In this document: positions 17,559-26,623 of the stretch, one piece after another
How positions within the stretch are numbered: the first letter of the stretch is position 1
Layout of the letters: every line of letters begins with the position of its first letter
Assembly: GCA_965657085.1 (NCBI GenBank)
Contig: CBFHND010000018.1
Span: 1 to 64,000, forward strand
Origin: CBFHND01 sp965657085
Lineage (GTDB): Bacteria > Pseudomonadota > Alphaproteobacteria > Rhodobacterales > Rhodobacteraceae
DNA: 64,000 nucleotides
Direction of reading: 5' to 3'
The notes under the pieces: model-generated
The model's database searches: none
What the model was told of the DNA's origin: nothing
The model's input: only the letters and a program-made list of their open reading frames with translations
Translations under genes and position numbers: made by a program

Positions 17559-17718
17559 CCGGTTCGATACCGGCATCGCCAAACCGTCCCCGCGACAAAT
17601 AATCCACCTCTGCGGCAAATACGATCATTGCCCCCCGCGCATCAACGCACTAAAAACCCTAGGAATCCACGCGCCAAGGGAACCGGTGCGTGATCTTTTA
17701 TCTAACAGGAGGCACCGC

Positions 17719-19389
17719 ATGGCAGACGCAGCCATTCACGGGCACGACCACCACGACGAGCGCGGCTTTTTCACCCGCTGGTTTATGTCCACGAACCACA
17801 AAGACATCGGTATTCTGTACCTGATCGTTTCGGCCCTTGCGGGCTTCGTATCCGTTGCATTCACCGTTTACATGCGGCTGGAACTGATGGACCCCGGCGT
17901 CCAATACATGTGTGAAGAAGGCGCGCGTCTGATCGCGTCCTCGGCCACCTGTACGCCCAACGGCCACCTTTGGAATGTTCTGATCACTGGCCACGGCATC
18001 CTGATGATGTTCTTTGTCGTGATCCCGGCTCTTTTCGGCGGTTTTGGCAACTATTTCATGCCGTTGCAGATTGGCGCGCCGGACATGGCGTTCCCCCGGA
18101 TGAACAACCTGTCGTTCTGGATGTATGTCGCAGGCACCACGCTCGCAGTTTCTTCGGTGCTGACACCGGGCGGCAATGGCCAGGCCGGGTCCGGCGTGGG
18201 CTGGGTGCTTTACCCACCGCTGTCGGTGAAAGAAGGCGGCATGTCGATGGACCTCGCGATCTTCGCGGTGCACGTCTCGGGTGCGTCGTCGATCCTGGGT
18301 GCGATCAACATGATCACCACCTTCCTGAACATGCGCGCGCCGGGCATGACGCTCTTCAAGGTGCCGCTGTTCTCCTGGTCGATCTTTGTCACCTCGTGGC
18401 TCATCCTGCTGTCGCTGCCGGTTCTGGCCGGTGCGATCACCATGCTGCTGATGGACCGCAACTTCGGCTTTACCTTCTTTGATCCCGCAGGCGGTGGCGA
18501 TCCGGTGCTCTACCAGCACATCCTGTGGTTCTTCGGCCACCCCGAGGTCTACATCATCATCCTGCCCGGCTTTGGTATCATCAGCCACGTGATCGCCACG
18601 TTCAGCCGCAAGCCCGTCTTTGGCTACCTGCCGATGGTCTGGGCGATCATCGCCATCGGTGCCTTGGGCTTTGTCGTGTGGGCGCACCACATGTACACGG
18701 TCGGCATGTCACTGAACCAGCAGGCCTACTTCATGCTGGCCACGATGGTGATCGCCGTGCCCACGGGGGTAAAGGTGTTCAGCTGGATCGCAACGATGTG
18801 GGGCGGTTCGATTGAGTTCAAGACACCGATGCTCTGGGCCTTCGGCTTCCTGTTCCTCTTCACCGTCGGGGGCGTGACAGGCATCGTTCTGTCCCAGGCC
18901 GCCGTGGACCGCGCCTATCACGACACATACTATGTCGTGGCGCACTTCCACTACGTGATGAGCCTTGGCGCCGTCTTCGCCATCTTCGCGGGTATCTACT
19001 TCTACCTGCCCAAGATGTCGGGCCGCATGTATCCTGAATGGGCGGGCAAGCTGCACTTCTGGACCATGTTCATCGGGGCCAACCTGACATTCTTCCCCCA
19101 GCATTTTCTGGGCCGTCAGGGCATGCCGCGCCGCTACATCGACTATCCCGAGGCCTTCGCTTACTGGAACGAATGGTCCTCGTGGGGCGCGTTCCTGAGC
19201 TTTGCCTCGTTCCTGTTCTTCTTCGGGGTGATGGCCTACACGCTGCTGCGCGGCGCACGGGTCACAGAGAACAACCCCTGGAACGAATATGCCGATACGC
19301 TGGAGTGGACACTGCCCTCCCCGCCGCCCGAGCATACGTTCGAAATCCTGCCCAAGCAGGAAGACTGGGACAAGCAGCCGGGTCACTGA
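17719..19389 (+). CDS. ctaD: Cytochrome c oxidase subunit I (aa3-type)
   Basis: Catalytic subunit of the terminal oxidase in the inner membrane, reducing O2 with electrons from cytochrome c and pumping protons. It has 556 residues and twelve membrane segments. CuB/heme a3 ligands are visible: H274-P-E-V-Y278 (cross-linked His-Tyr pair), H323-H324, and H409-F-H411. The start at 17719 has a strong AGGAGG; the longer frame to 17491 crosses the preceding gene's end. No other cox gene follows; a terminator does. Confidence 0.96.
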   Translation: MADAAIHGHDHHDERGFFTRWFMSTNHKDIGILYLIVSALAGFVSVAFTVYMRLELMDPGVQYMCEEGARLIASSATCTPNGHLWNVLITGHGILMMFFVVIPALFGGFGNYFMPLQIGAPDMAFPRMNNLSFWMYVAGTTLAVSSVLTPGGNGQAGSGVGWVLYPPLSVKEGGMSMDLAIFAVHVSGASSILGAINMITTFLNMRAPGMTLFKVPLFSWSIFVTSWLILLSLPVLAGAITMLLMDRNFGFTFFDPAGGGDPVLYQHILWFFGHPEVYIIILPGFGIISHVIATFSRKPVFGYLPMVWAIIAIGALGFVVWAHHMYTVGMSLNQQAYFMLATMVIAVPTGVKVFSWIATMWGGSIEFKTPMLWAFGFLFLFTVGGVTGIVLSQAAVDRAYHDTYYVVAHFHYVMSLGAVFAIFAGIYFYLPKMSGRMYPEWAGKLHFWTMFIGANLTFFPQHFLGRQGMPRRYIDYPEAFAYWNEWSSWGAFLSFASFLFFFGVMAYTLLRGARVTENNPWNEYADTLEWTLPSPPPEHTFEILPKQEDWDKQPGH

Positions 19390-19410
19390 CCACGCGCTGA
19401 TCTGACACCA

Positions 19411-19442
19411 AAAAGGGCTCCAACGGCGGTTGGGGCCCTTTT
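19411..19442 (+). terminator. Rho-independent terminator of ctaD
   Basis: Stem AAAAGGGCTCCAAC (19411-19424) pairs with GTTGGGGCCCTTTT (19429-19442) with one G-U wobble and a four-base loop, ending in TTTTCT. It begins 22 nt after the ctaD stop. Confidence 0.9.
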
Positions 19443-19471
19443 CTCATTTTCCTGCACCACGTACCGCTTTC

Positions 19472-20113
19472 ATGTCATTCACATCACGCGACACGCTTCA
19501 AATGCTGTTTCTCTGGGCCCTCGGCTATCCCGTCATTCGGGACAGCGTGGAAAGGCTCAGCCTGGTCTATGCTGCACACACCGACGCCGCCGGGTGGATT
19601 GACCAGCGATATATCGATCACCCTTATCTCAGCATGCTGCACCTCGCGGCCGGCGCAGGTTTCCTCATCCTTGCACCGCTCCAAACCCATGCCCGAATGC
19701 GCAGAGCCCTGCCGCGCGTTCACCGCGCGCTTGGCCGCACCGCCACCGCATTGGCTGTCGTTTCGGCCGTCGCCATCTGCATCATGGTGATCGTTTTTCC
19801 CGCCATCGGCGGGCTCTTGACCCAAGTCGTCACGATTGCTTTAAACATGGCCATATGTGCCGCTCTGACAATTGCCATCGCGGCGGCCCGCAGCAGGAAT
19901 ATCAAACTGCACCGCGCCTTCATGATCCGCGCCTACGCCATCGCCCTGTCCGTTGCCACCGCGCGCGTTTTCATCTGGGCGGCCGAAACCGCGCTCGGCC
20001 TGCCCTTCGGATCCAGCTTTACCATCGCGTCCGGCCTGGGTGTCGTGGTGAACCTGGCGGTGACGGAACTGTACCTGCACGCCAAATGGCGCACCTCCAC
20101 CGCCCAAACCTGA
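19472..20113 (+). CDS. DUF2306 membrane protein
   Basis: A 213-residue membrane protein with about six hydrophobic segments and the charged P-R-V-H-R-A-L-G-R motif between segments 2 and 3 typical of DUF2306. Conserved histidines in H-P-Y-L-S-M-L-H and L-H-R-A-F-M-I-R could bind heme or metal, but that is speculation. The start at 19472 is the first after the ctaD terminator that begins a plausible N-terminal region; no strong ribosome-binding site is seen. Confidence 0.75.
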   Translation: MSFTSRDTLQMLFLWALGYPVIRDSVERLSLVYAAHTDAAGWIDQRYIDHPYLSMLHLAAGAGFLILAPLQTHARMRRALPRVHRALGRTATALAVVSAVAICIMVIVFPAIGGLLTQVVTIALNMAICAALTIAIAAARSRNIKLHRAFMIRAYAIALSVATARVFIWAAETALGLPFGSSFTIASGLGVVVNLAVTELYLHAKWRTSTAQT

Positions 20114-20118
20114 CCCAT

Positions 20119-20175
20119 ATCTTCATCTTGCCAGATAAACTCCGGGGTTTGGGGCAGAGCCCCAAAAGACACCCA
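20119..20175 (+). repeat. Intergenic repeat with GC hairpin (copy 2)
   Basis: ATCTTCATCTTGCC (20119-20132) followed by a G-rich tract and a perfect 8-bp hairpin TTTGGGGC-aga-GCCCCAAA (20148-20166). It has the same architecture as the copy at 3506. It lies between two convergent genes and may stop transcription from both sides. Confidence 0.7.
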
Positions 20176-20238
20176 CAAGGGTCGGCGGGCGGGCGCCTTT
20201 GGCGCCGAAGGGCCAAACAGACCAGCCCGCCGATCCCA

Positions 20239-20703
20239 TCACTTCAGAACGTTGGGCCAGTTCGCATCCGCTGACGAAATCCGCCCGGGAATGTCCTTCT
20301 CCCACCGGCGCTGCACGCGCTTGGAATAATTCAGGTACAGCTTGCCATCCACGATCCGCCACGCCTCGGGCGTTGTCGACGCGGTATAGCCCTCGCTCAC
20401 CGCATAGGCGCAGTAGCCCCCGTATTGCGGCGCATAGGCCTGCGGGTCGGCGGCAAAGGTGTCGCGGTTGGCCGCAGTGGCAAAGCGCCACGTGGCCCCG
20501 TTCCAGTCATGGGTAAAGGCCGCATCACCCGCCACAGGTTTGCCTTCGGTGAAATAGGCCACGACATCCGTGCCATCCACGGCCACGCCGTCCTCGGCAT
20601 AGGTCTGCGGCGTGGCGGCGATGCCAGCGCCGGGAACAAGGCTCAGGGCGACCCCGGCCCCCACTACAAATCCCCCCAATACAAATCGACGTGTCACGGT
20701 CAT
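20239..20703 (-). CDS. YHS domain-containing exported protein
   Basis: A 154-residue protein with a twin-arginine-like leader (T-R-R-F-V-L-G-G then a hydrophobic stretch to about A30). The mature part contains a YHS-type segment: T-D-V-V-A-Y-F, the aromatic H-D-W-N-G-A-T-W-R-F block, and Y-G-G-Y-C-A-Y-A-V-S-E-G. Such YHS proteins are periplasmic and of unknown function, possibly metal related. It has its own promoter region, divergent from the DUF2244 gene. Confidence 0.82.
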   Translation of the reverse strand: MTVTRRFVLGGFVVGAGVALSLVPGAGIAATPQTYAEDGVAVDGTDVVAYFTEGKPVAGDAAFTHDWNGATWRFATAANRDTFAADPQAYAPQYGGYCAYAVSEGYTASTTPEAWRIVDGKLYLNYSKRVQRRWEKDIPGRISSADANWPNVLK

Positions 20704-20862
20704 GCGTTCTCTCCACTGTTGCTCGCAACGACAATGGGTCCGGCAACAGGCACGCGCAAACCCTCCTCACAGCATCGTTATGCTGCCACAATACCGGACG
20801 CCGATGCGAAAAAGTGCGCCGTGTCGCATGGAACTGCCGCGTGGTCCGACTATACTTCCCCC

Positions 20863-21363
20863 ATGCCCTACCAGTGGACGACAGACACCGCCGACACGGT
20901 GCAGGAAATGCACCTCTGGCCTTATCAAAGCCTGCCTGCACGCGGCATGGCGGCCTTTGTGCTGACGACCTTTACCCTGATCATGATCCCCACGTTGGCG
21001 ATGCTGGGATCTCCGATCCTGTGGGGGCTGTTGCCCTTTGCCTTGCTCGCAGTCTGGGGTGTCTACTACGCGCTGCAAACCAATTTCAAAGCGCGACAGA
21101 TCCACGAGGTGCTGACGCTTGACGCAGAAGACGCGCGGCTGGTGCGCACCAATCCGCGTGGCGACGTGCAGGAATGGGATTGCAACCGCTACTGGACGCA
21201 GGTCACCAAATATGAAGATGACGGCCCGGTGCCGCACTATGTCACGCTCAAGGGCAAGGGCCGCGAGGTCGAGATCGGCGCCTTCCTCAGCGAGGAAGAA
21301 CGCATCGCGTTGTATGACGATCTGGCCCGCGCGTTGCGCAGGCCTGCACCTGAGGTGCCTTAG
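20863..21363 (+). CDS. DUF2244 domain membrane protein
   Basis: A 166-residue protein with two adjacent membrane segments (about residues 27-65) followed by a cytoplasmic beta-rich domain containing R-L-V-R-T-N-P-R-G-D and E-I-G-A-F-L-S-E-E-E-R. This arrangement matches DUF2244, a family often found near cytochrome c oxidase genes in alphaproteobacteria; ctaD is about 1.5 kb upstream. Its stop codon shares four bases (TTAG) with the stop of the convergent YqeY gene. Confidence 0.82.
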   Translation: MPYQWTTDTADTVQEMHLWPYQSLPARGMAAFVLTTFTLIMIPTLAMLGSPILWGLLPFALLAVWGVYYALQTNFKARQIHEVLTLDAEDARLVRTNPRGDVQEWDCNRYWTQVTKYEDDGPVPHYVTLKGKGREVEIGAFLSEEERIALYDDLARALRRPAPEVP

Positions 21364-21830
21364 CCGCCGTTGCTCAGGCGGTCCTTGACCATTGGACCCA
21401 CCGCGCCGAAATCCATCTGGCCGGTGTATTTGGATTTCAGGATGCCCATAACCCGGCCCATGTCACGGATGCTGTCAGCGCCGGTTTCGGAGATAGCCGC
21501 ATCCACGGCCGCCGCAGTTTCCTCTTCGGTCAGCTGCGTGGGCAGGAATTCCTCGATGATCTCGACTTCGGCCTGTTCGCGCTCTGCAAGGTCCAGACGC
21601 CCGCCTTCCTCGTAGGCGCGCGCGCTTTCCTGACGCTGCTTGACCATCCGGCTCAGGATCGCGAGCAGATCGGCATCGCTGACCCCGTCATCATCGCCGC
21701 CACTGGCGCGGGCATCGATATCGCGATCCTTGATGGCGGCATTGATCAGGCGCAGCGTCGACAGGCGGTCCGCCGCCTTGTCCTTCATCGCCTGTTTGAG
21801 AGCTTCCGAGATTCGGGCGCGCATTTGCAT
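21360..21830 (-). CDS. GatB/YqeY domain-containing protein
   Basis: A 156-residue protein resembling the C-terminal tail domain of GatB (tRNA-binding helical domain). The motifs A-M-K-D-K-A-A-D-R-L-S-T-L-R-L-I, M-V-K-Q-R-Q-E-S and E-F-L-P-T-Q-L-T are characteristic. ATG at 21830 is preferred over the ATG at 21824 because GGGA is correctly spaced from it; the frame to 21941 adds an unconserved leader. The function of free-standing YqeY proteins is unproven; a role in tRNA amidation is inferred from the domain. Confidence 0.9.
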   Translation of the reverse strand: MQMRARISEALKQAMKDKAADRLSTLRLINAAIKDRDIDARASGGDDDGVSDADLLAILSRMVKQRQESARAYEEGGRLDLAEREQAEVEIIEEFLPTQLTEEETAAAVDAAISETGADSIRDMGRVMGILKSKYTGQMDFGAVGPMVKDRLSNGG

Positions 21831-21957
21831 AAGTCTGTCCCATCCCCATGGGTTGATTACAAGTTTGTCACAATAGCCAAAGCCATCCCGGCGTGCAACC
21901 GGCAGAAAAATCTGCAAGCCATTGAAATTATTACATTTCATAAATTTCTACGCAGCC

Positions 21958-21986
21958 TTGACCCGGCTCGCTGCAATGACTAGTTT
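21958..21986 (+). promoter_or_regulatory. Candidate promoter of carA
   Basis: TTGACC (21958-21963) and TAGTTT (21981-21986) are separated by 17 nt, about 45 nt before the carA start. This is a reasonable sigma-70-like pair; the -10 element matches poorly. Confidence 0.35.
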
Positions 21987-22028
21987 CCGCGCAATTTGCT
22001 CACATCTCCTGACTTCGAGGCTGCCCCC

Positions 22029-23198
22029 ATGTCGACCATGTCCGCGCTTGCTCCTCAACACCCAACCGCCTGCCTTGCATTGGCCGATGGAACATTGTTC
22101 TACGGCATGGGCTTTGGGGCCACGGGCCAGACGGTGGCCGAACTGTGCTTCAACACCGCCATGACAGGGTACCAGGAGATCATGACCGACCCGTCCTATG
22201 CCGGGCAGATCGTGACCTTTACCTTCCCCCACATCGGCAACACCGGCGTGACCCCCGAAGACGACGAAACCGCCGATCCGGTGGCTGCGGGCATGGTGGT
22301 CAAATGGATGCCCACCGATCCCTCCAACTGGCGCAGCGCGGGGCCCTTGGGCGACTGGCTGGCCGCGCGCGGGCGCATCGCCATCGGCGGCGTGGACACG
22401 CGCCGCCTGACCCGTGCCATCCGGCAAGCGGGTGCGCCGCATGTCGCACTGGCCCATGACCCCGATGGAGATTTTGACACCGATGCGCTGGTCGCTGCCG
22501 CGCGCGATTTCGCGGGCCTCGAAGGCATGGATCTGGCCAAAGATGTGACCTGCGCGCAATCCTACCGGTGGGATGAAATGCGGTGGGCATGGCCCGAGGG
22601 CTACACCCGACAGGACGACCCCAAGTACAAGGTCGTGGCCATCGACTACGGAGCCAAGCGCAACATCCTGCGGTGCCTTGCCTCCGCCGGGTGCGATGTG
22701 ACCGTTCTGCCCGCAAGCGCCACCACCGAAGAAGTCCTGTCACACAATCCCGACGGTGTGTTCCTGTCCAATGGCCCGGGCGATCCCGCCGCCACCGGCG
22801 AATACGCGGTGCCGATGATCAAAGGTGTGCTGGAACAGACAGATTTGCCGGTTTTCGGCATCTGCCTGGGCCACCAGATGCTGGCACTGGCGCTTGGGGC
22901 CAAGACGATCAAGATGAACCACGGGCACCACGGCGCCAACCACCCGGTCAAGGATCACGACACCGGCAAGGTCGAGATCACCTCGATGAACCATGGCTTT
23001 GCCGTCGATGCGCAATCCCTGCCCGAGGGCGTGGTGGAAACGCATACCTCGCTCTTTGATGGGTCCAACTGCGGCATCCGCATGGCCGACCGGCCTGTCT
23101 ATTCGGTGCAATACCACCCCGAAGCCAGCCCCGGCCCGCAAGACAGTTTCTACCTGTTTGAACGCTTTGCTGCGGCCATGGCAGCACGCGCCGCTTGA
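22029..23198 (+). CDS. carA: Carbamoyl-phosphate synthase small subunit
   Basis: Glutamine amidotransferase subunit that delivers ammonia to CarB for arginine and pyrimidine synthesis, 389 residues. The N-terminal CPSase small domain includes F-N-T-A-M-T-G-Y-Q-E; the C-terminal class I amidotransferase domain has the nucleophile in F-G-I-C-L-G-H-Q and the His/Glu pair in Q-Y-H-P-E-A. The start at 22029 has GAGG upstream; an alternative at 21996 would add 11 residues. carB is not adjacent. Confidence 0.95.
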   Translation: MSTMSALAPQHPTACLALADGTLFYGMGFGATGQTVAELCFNTAMTGYQEIMTDPSYAGQIVTFTFPHIGNTGVTPEDDETADPVAAGMVVKWMPTDPSNWRSAGPLGDWLAARGRIAIGGVDTRRLTRAIRQAGAPHVALAHDPDGDFDTDALVAAARDFAGLEGMDLAKDVTCAQSYRWDEMRWAWPEGYTRQDDPKYKVVAIDYGAKRNILRCLASAGCDVTVLPASATTEEVLSHNPDGVFLSNGPGDPAATGEYAVPMIKGVLEQTDLPVFGICLGHQMLALALGAKTIKMNHGHHGANHPVKDHDTGKVEITSMNHGFAVDAQSLPEGVVETHTSLFDGSNCGIRMADRPVYSVQYHPEASPGPQDSFYLFERFAAAMAARAA

Positions 23199-23232
23199 AT
23201 TCTTACGCAACGGCGCCCGCGTCAAGGTTGCA

Positions 23233-23248
23233 TTAACGCTTCATTAAC
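23233..23248 (+). promoter_or_regulatory. CtrA-type binding site
   Basis: TTAA (23233-23236), seven bases, then TTAAC (23244-23248) is an exact match to the alphaproteobacterial CtrA consensus TTAA-N7-TTAAC. It lies 49 nt upstream of the MshEN-glycosyltransferase start at 23297 and downstream of carA, so it most likely controls the glycosyltransferase. Confidence 0.6.
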
Positions 23249-23296
23249 TCTGCTCAGGCACGACTGACTGCATGTGTGAACATGTAGTCCGTATCG

Positions 23297-25189
23297 ATGA
23301 GTGACCCGCGCCTGCGCCTTCATGCGCCGCAAGGCATACCCGTGGACGCGCCAGTGCTGCCCATGGGACGGCTTTTGGTCAACAGCGGCCACATCTCGCA
23401 AAATGATCTTTTGAATGCACTTGGCTTGCAACGCCGTGTCGATGCGCAGCTGGGGGATATCCTCGTGGCCGAAGGGCTGGTTGACCAGATCGACGTTCTG
23501 TCGGCACTGGCGCGGCAGCACAATGCGCAACTGGTCAACCTGCGCACCGATCCGCCGCGCATGGCCATGGCCGAAACCCTGCCCCCCGGCATTTGCCTGC
23601 AACACGGCGTGGTGCCGTGGATGTGGGTCGATCGCACGCTTCTGGTGGCGACATCGCGGCCCGACCAATTTGAAAAGCTGCGCCTGTGCATGGGCGCGCA
23701 AGGGGCCGCCATGCTGCCCGTGGTGGCCGATGCCGGGTCCATCCGCGATCAGATCAACCGCCTTTACAGCATGCCGCTGACACAAAAGGCCGTGAGCCGC
23801 GTGCCCAGCGCCGAAAGCTGCCGCAACTGGGCGCAAAGCACACAGACGCGCGGCCTATGGGCATGGGGCCTTGGATTTCTGCTGACCGCCTTGCTGATCC
23901 TGTTTCCGACCTGGTCGATTACCGTGGCTGCTCTGTTCGCCATCGTGACCCTCGTCATGACCACAGCGATGAAGGGCGCGGCCTTTGCCGCACAGGTCCT
24001 GGACAAGGTGCCCGAGGGACAGGCCGACCCCACGGCGCAACCGCCGCCCTTCCGCTTGCCGCGCGTGTCGGTGATGGTGCCCCTGTTTCACGAGACCGAG
24101 ATTGCCAGCGCGCTGATTGCGCGCTTGTCGCGTTTGACCTACCCCAAATCCCTGCTTGAAGTGGTGCTGGTGCTTGAGGCCAAGGACCAGACCACACGTG
24201 ACACCATTGCACGCACCGAAATGCCCGGTTGGATCAGCGTGATCGAAGTGCCCGATGGTGATTGCCTGACGACGAAACCGCGTGCGCTGAACTATGCGCT
24301 GGATTTCTGCAACGGCAGCATCATTGGCGTCTGGGACGCCGAGGACGCCCCCGAACACGACCAGATCGAAAAGGTGGTGATGCGGTTCCAAACCGCGCCA
24401 GACAACGTGGCCTGCCTGCAAGGCATTCTGGATTACTACAATCCGCGCACCAACTGGCTGTCGCGGTGTTTCACCATCGAATATGCAACCTGGTGGCGGC
24501 TGGTTCTGCCGGGGATCGCCCGGCTGGGGCTGGTCATTCCGTTGGGTGGTACAACGCTGTTTTTCAAGCGGAATATTCTTGAAAAGCTGGGCGGCTGGGA
24601 TGCGCACAACGTGACAGAGGACGCCGATCTGGGCGTGCGTCTGGCACGCCATGGCTACCGTACGGAGCTGTTGCCAACAGTCACCCATGAAGAGGCCAAT
24701 TGTCGGCCGTGGCGTTGGGTGCGGCAACGCTCGCGCTGGCTCAAGGGGTTCCTGATCACCTACTTCGTGCACATGCGCACGCCGCGGCAATTGCTGCGCG
24801 AATTGGGCTGGCTTCGGGTGCTTGGCCTTCAGGTGATTTTCCTGGCGACTTTCGCGCAGTTCGCGGCGGCCCCGCTGCTGTGGTCTTTCTGGATCATCCC
24901 TTTTGGCCTGACCCACCCGGTTGAGGCGACATTGGGCAGCACCGCGCTTTGGGGCATAACTGCCTTTTTCATCCTGTCCGAACTGCTGAACCTCGCTATG
25001 GGGCTGGTGGCCGTGTCAGGACGCAAGCACCGGCACCTGTTGCCGTTCGTGGCGACCATGCCGCTGTATTTTCCACTGGGCGCACTGGCGGCCTACAAGG
25101 CGCTGCACGAGATGATCGCGCAGCCGTTCTATTGGGACAAGACACAGCACGGCTTTGCCCCGGCTACGAGTGATTACCCGTCGTCCTGA
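23297..25189 (+). CDS. Glycosyltransferase family 2 with N-terminal MshEN-type domain
   Basis: A 630-residue membrane protein. Residues ~22-155 resemble the MshEN/T2SS-E N-terminal domain, with its two repeats (R25-L-L-V-N-S-G-H-I-S and Q51-L-G-D-I-L-V-A-E-G-L-V) of the type that binds cyclic di-GMP. After two membrane segments (~187-225) comes a processive-type GT2 domain with D347-A-E-D350, E441-D-A-D and Q477-R-S-R-W481, as in cellulose and beta-glucan synthases. Further membrane segments follow at the C terminus. It probably makes or extends a surface polysaccharide under c-di-GMP control; product and ligand binding are inferred. Its last 16 nt overlap the convergent GntR gene. Confidence 0.85.
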   Translation: MSDPRLRLHAPQGIPVDAPVLPMGRLLVNSGHISQNDLLNALGLQRRVDAQLGDILVAEGLVDQIDVLSALARQHNAQLVNLRTDPPRMAMAETLPPGICLQHGVVPWMWVDRTLLVATSRPDQFEKLRLCMGAQGAAMLPVVADAGSIRDQINRLYSMPLTQKAVSRVPSAESCRNWAQSTQTRGLWAWGLGFLLTALLILFPTWSITVAALFAIVTLVMTTAMKGAAFAAQVLDKVPEGQADPTAQPPPFRLPRVSVMVPLFHETEIASALIARLSRLTYPKSLLEVVLVLEAKDQTTRDTIARTEMPGWISVIEVPDGDCLTTKPRALNYALDFCNGSIIGVWDAEDAPEHDQIEKVVMRFQTAPDNVACLQGILDYYNPRTNWLSRCFTIEYATWWRLVLPGIARLGLVIPLGGTTLFFKRNILEKLGGWDAHNVTEDADLGVRLARHGYRTELLPTVTHEEANCRPWRWVRQRSRWLKGFLITYFVHMRTPRQLLRELGWLRVLGLQVIFLATFAQFAAAPLLWSFWIIPFGLTHPVEATLGSTALWGITAFFILSELLNLAMGLVAVSGRKHRHLLPFVATMPLYFPLGALAAYKALHEMIAQPFYWDKTQHGFAPATSDYPSS

Positions 25190-25818
25190 CGCCGCTCTGC
25201 GTCCTGCTTCAGTCGGGTCATGAAGGCCACCGAGATATGTTCGCGCAACGCATCGCCCGCCGCGGCCTCGTCGCCCGCCTCGATGGCGCTGACGATCGCA
25301 TCGTGTTCGCTTTGGGCGATGGTTGTACGACCCTGCGCGGCGAGTGATGTCGTGGCCATCAACGCCATGGTGCGGTGCACCAGATCAAGCTGCTGCACGA
25401 GGTAGCGGTTGTGAGAGGCGAGGTGAATCTGTTTGTGAAAGCGGCGGTTGGCGCGGGCCAAGGCGGGTGGGTCATCGACCAGCTTGTTGTCGGCCTCGAC
25501 CATCTCGCGCAGGATGCGCACCTCTTCCTCGGTGGCATGACGCGCGGCCAGTGCTGCGGCCAGCCCTTCAAGTTCGCGGCGCACCACGTAAAGTTCGGCC
25601 ATCTGGTTGTGATCCAGCGACGCCACGATCAGGCTGCGCCCGTCGCGCGACAGCAACGATTGGGTTTCAAGCCGCTGCAATGCCTCGCGGATGGGGGTGC
25701 GCGACACGCCGAACCGTTCAGCCAGTTCGCTTTCCACCAGCCGGTCACCAGGTTTGTAGATGCCCACGTCGATCGCCTCGAGGATCATCGAATAGGCGTC
25801 GGTATTCTGCGTTTTCAT
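25174..25818 (-). CDS. GntR family transcriptional regulator (FCD type)
   Basis: A 214-residue DNA-binding protein. The N-terminal winged helix (residues ~5-70) has the GntR signature (P-G-D-R-L-V-E-S-E-L-A-E-R-F-G-V-S-R-T-P). The C-terminal FCD domain includes the metal-ligand histidine segments F-H-K-Q-I-H and S-E-H-D-A-I. FCD ligands are usually organic acids. There is no obvious target gene; the neighbours are a HAD phosphatase upstream and the glycosyltransferase it converges with. Confidence 0.9.
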   Translation of the reverse strand: MKTQNTDAYSMILEAIDVGIYKPGDRLVESELAERFGVSRTPIREALQRLETQSLLSRDGRSLIVASLDHNQMAELYVVRRELEGLAAALAARHATEEEVRILREMVEADNKLVDDPPALARANRRFHKQIHLASHNRYLVQQLDLVHRTMALMATTSLAAQGRTTIAQSEHDAIVSAIEAGDEAAAGDALREHISVAFMTRLKQDAERRQDDG

Positions 25819-25927
25819 TCCTGCCTCCCCCCGAAATGCGCGGCCATTTCAGCACCCTAAGGCGCGCGCGTGGGCCGGCGCAAGTCTTGGGCTTGCGGCA
25901 TTTGTGCGGGCGGCCTACCAAAGGGCC

Positions 25928-26575
25928 ATGCCACGCGCCGCTTTTTCACATGTCGACACTTGGGTCTTTGACCTCGACAACACGCTTTACCCGCCTTCGG
26001 TGCGCCTGTTCGACCAGATCGAAGTGCGCATGACCACCTACGTGATGGATGCGCTTGGCGTGGACAGGGCCGAGGCCGACCACCTGCGCCAGCATTATTG
26101 GCAGACCCACGGCACCACGCTGGCGGGGTTGATGCGCGAACATGACGTCGATCCGGGGCCGTATCTCACGGATGTGCATGACATCGATTTCACCGTTCTG
26201 GACCCTGACGCCGATCTGGCCGCACGCATCCGCGCGCTGCCGGGGCGGCGCATCGTCTATACCAACGGCTGCGCGCCCTATGCCGAACAGGTGCTGGCGG
26301 CGCGCGGGCTCAACGGCCTTTTCGATGCGGTCTACGGGGTGGAGCACGCAGGTTTTCTGCCCAAACCCGAACGCGCTGCCTTCGAGGCGGTCTTTGCCGC
26401 AGATGGCGTCGCGCCGGAACGCGCGGCGATGTTCGAAGACGATGCGCGCAACCTTGCAGCACCCCACGCCATGGGGATGCGCACGGTGCATGTGGCCCCG
26501 CAGCCGCACGCGGCTGATCATATCCACCATCACACCGCCGATCTGACCGATTTTCTGGGCCGGATCTCCCCCTAG
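25928..26575 (+). CDS. HAD-family phosphatase, pyrimidine 5'-nucleotidase-like
   Basis: A 215-residue haloacid dehalogenase-fold phosphatase. Motif I is V-F-D-L-D-N-T-L-Y-P, motif II I-V-Y-T-N-G, motif III lysine in F-L-P-K-P, and motif IV F-E-D-D-A-R-N. The D-L-D-N-T-L-Y-P start with the short helical cap matches the Sdt1/Phm8-like pyrimidine 5'-nucleotidase group. Start at 25928; the frame to 25904 adds eight residues without a better ribosome-binding site. Confidence 0.88.
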   Translation: MPRAAFSHVDTWVFDLDNTLYPPSVRLFDQIEVRMTTYVMDALGVDRAEADHLRQHYWQTHGTTLAGLMREHDVDPGPYLTDVHDIDFTVLDPDADLAARIRALPGRRIVYTNGCAPYAEQVLAARGLNGLFDAVYGVEHAGFLPKPERAAFEAVFAADGVAPERAAMFEDDARNLAAPHAMGMRTVHVAPQPHAADHIHHHTADLTDFLGRISP

Positions 26576-26623
26576 GACGGAATGCCGCCTTTTCCCTGCG
26601 CGCGAAACGCCTAGGTTCAGGGC

